The notes under the pieces are model-generated. The model saw only the letters and a list, made by a program, of their open reading frames with translations, was not told the DNA's origin and made no database searches. Positions 62,913 through 64,000 of a DNA stretch of 64,000 nt are shown one piece after another. The translations under genes and the position numbers were made by a program. This stretch comes from Nocardia iowensis (GTDB lineage: Bacteria > Actinomycetota > Actinomycetes > Mycobacteriales > Mycobacteriaceae): assembly GCF_019222765.1 (NCBI RefSeq), contig NZ_CP078145.1, positions 1,488,001-1,552,000 on the forward strand, written 5' to 3'. How positions within the stretch are numbered: the stretch's first letter is position 1; every line of letters starts with the position of its first letter.

Positions 62913-63812
62913 GTGACTCGACCTGCCGCACGCCGTCCTTCGCCAGCCGCTGTCGCCGCCATGTCCGGGGCAGTTGATCTTTCCGCGTTGAAGCAGCCGT
63001 CCGCCGGAGCATCCACGGCGGCCGGTAATGGCGATTACGCGGTGAACGAAGCGAACTTCGAGACAAAGGTGCTGCGCCGCTCGGTGCAGGTCCCGGTGGT
63101 CGTCGTGCTGTACTCGCAGCGCAGCCCGGGCAGCGTGGAGCTGGTCCGGACGCTGGAGCGTCTGGTCGGGGAGAGTGGCGGCGTCTGGGACCTGGCCACC
63201 GTCGAGGCCGAAACCAACATGCGGATCGCGCAGGCGTTCGGCGTGCAGGGCATTCCGACCGTCGTGGCGGTCGCGGGCGGCCAGCCGCTCGCCGACTTCC
63301 AGGGCGCGCAGCCGGAACCACAGGTGCGGCAGTGGCTCAGCGCCGTCGTCGACGCGGTGGCCGGCAAGCTGCCCGGCGGCGAGGAACCGCAGCAGGCCCA
63401 GGAAGATCCCCGTTTCATCGCCGCGGAAGCGGCGCTGGAGCAAGGCGACCTGGCCGGCGCCGAGGCCGCCTACGAGGCGATCATCGCCGCGGAACCGGGC
63501 AACGAGGAGGCCAAGGGCGCGCTGCGCCAGCTGCGCTTCCTCGCTCGCGCGCAGGGGATTCCGGAGACCGCGGTGGCGACCGCCGACGCCGACCCTGCCA
63601 ATGTGGACGCCGCCCTCGACGCCGCCGACGTGGAGATGCTCAACCAGCAGCCAGAGGCCGCGTTCGACCGGCTCATCGGGGTCGTCAAGCGCACGGCGGG
63701 CGACGACCGCACCAGGGCTCGCACCCGCCTGCTGGAACTCTTCGAGTTGTTCGACCAGGCGGAGCCGTTCGTGGTCGCCGCCCGCCGCAAGCTCGCCGCC
63801 GCGCTGTACTGA
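62913..63812 (+). CDS. Thioredoxin-fold/TPR protein (CnoX/YbbN-like)
   Basis: 299 aa from GTG 62913. An N-terminal thioredoxin fold (about 43-150) has YSQRSPGSVELV where thioredoxins have WCxxC, so both redox cysteines are missing; FGVQGIPTVVAVAGGQPL keeps the cis-proline. The C-terminal half has TPR-like helices (ALEQGDLAGAEAAYEAIIAAEPGNEEAKGAL). This layout fits the CnoX/YbbN co-chaperones, which hold clients for DnaK or GroEL. It matches the gene after the thiolase in mycobacteria. Confidence 0.88.
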   Translation: MTRPAARRPSPAAVAAMSGAVDLSALKQPSAGASTAAGNGDYAVNEANFETKVLRRSVQVPVVVVLYSQRSPGSVELVRTLERLVGESGGVWDLATVEAETNMRIAQAFGVQGIPTVVAVAGGQPLADFQGAQPEPQVRQWLSAVVDAVAGKLPGGEEPQQAQEDPRFIAAEAALEQGDLAGAEAAYEAIIAAEPGNEEAKGALRQLRFLARAQGIPETAVATADADPANVDAALDAADVEMLNQQPEAAFDRLIGVVKRTAGDDRTRARTRLLELFELFDQAEPFVVAARRKLAAALY

Positions 63813-63887
63813 GCCACCGCGACCCAACCCCAGCCCGGCGGAAGCCGTGCGTCCGGGCGACGCGGCGTGCCCCCCTTCCATTAGTCG

Positions 63888-63936
63888 CACACCCGGTACA
63901 CCGGGTGTGTGGCTGCTACGAAGGGTGTGCACACCC
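63888..63936. terminator. Two palindromes between convergent genes
   Basis: A 10-bp stem CACACCCGGT/ACCGGGTGTG at 63888-63909 and a perfect 14-bp palindrome GGGTGTGCACACCC at 63923-63936, the latter followed by CTTTT. Probably a bidirectional terminator, but an operator is possible. Confidence 0.5.
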
Positions 63937-63968
63937 CTTTTGACGGGTCGGCGCGAGCGGGCGAGCGG

Positions 63969-64000
63969 TCAGCGTTCTGGGGCCAGCCAGACGGCGCTGT
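63969..64000 (-). CDS. 3' end of a probable 1,4-alpha-glucan branching enzyme gene
   Basis: Only the last nine codons and the stop are in the window; they read SAVWLAPER-stop. GlgB proteins end in this way (xxVWLxPE), and glgB lies at this place on this strand in mycobacteria. Too short to be sure. Confidence 0.45.
   Translation of the reverse strand, partial: SAVWLAPER

Noticed and set aside
61204..63321. 705-codon minus-strand open frame over the thiolase and downstream genes
   Set aside because: Antisense to well-supported genes and crosses a terminator; no domain.

Overview
The window is high-GC actinobacterial DNA from a mycolic-acid-type organism, most likely Nocardia or a close relative. 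The basis is the 16S rRNA sequence, frequent GTG/TTG starts, NucS (the non-canonical mismatch-repair enzyme) and a gene order that, from memory, follows Mycobacterium tuberculosis argS-lysA-hom-thrC-thrB-rho-rpmE-prfA-prmC-sua5-wecA-atp-murA-rrn-nucS-mce-thiolase. Species cannot be fixed from the sequence alone.

1-16.98 kb is the accessory part. It holds the start of an iron-type ABC binding lipoprotein with an IdeR/DtxR-like box, a Tat-exported metallophosphoesterase with a membrane protein, a CPBP protease, a TIGR03086-type protein, and a single-module reducing type I polyketide synthase (KS-AT-DH-cMT-ER-KR-ACP, 2471 aa) followed directly by a free-standing thioester reductase. Next come a two-helix membrane protein, a DUF1963-like protein, tRNA-Arg(CCG), and a DUF3105/DUF305 pair.

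17.1-41.9 kb is the conserved core: argS; the lysine/threonine genes lysA-hom-thrC-thrB with ATGA overlaps; rho with a very long disordered N-terminus; rpmE, prfA, prmC, sua5, wecA; the complete F1Fo ATP synthase operon (atpI-B-E-F-H-A-G-D-C, with b and delta as separate genes); a DUF2550 gene; a PduO-type cobalamin adenosyltransferase; and murA. A 131-bp intergenic repeat occurs in two near-identical copies and one diverged inverted copy in this stretch. The diverged copy ends at the murA start codon and supplies its Shine-Dalgarno sequence.

41.9-47.7 kb is one complete 16S-23S-5S rRNA operon with two promoters, an antitermination-like box, RNase III stalks and a strong terminator. 47.7-57.3 kb, between the rRNA operon and the conserved nucS side, is the most unusual block: a two-gene module repeated three times. 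Each module is a short exported protein with four conserved cysteines followed by an MMPL/RND transporter, under a conserved upstream block. The block is bounded by the 5S 3' end and a 28-bp 5S-like remnant.

57.4-64 kb is housekeeping: a rhomboid-like membrane protein, nucS, a small CxxC/HxxxC protein, a DivIVA-like coiled-coil protein, methylmalonyl-CoA epimerase, thiolase, a DUF3817 membrane protein behind a perfect 20-bp palindrome, a CnoX-like thioredoxin-fold protein without CxxC, and the last codons of a probable glgB.
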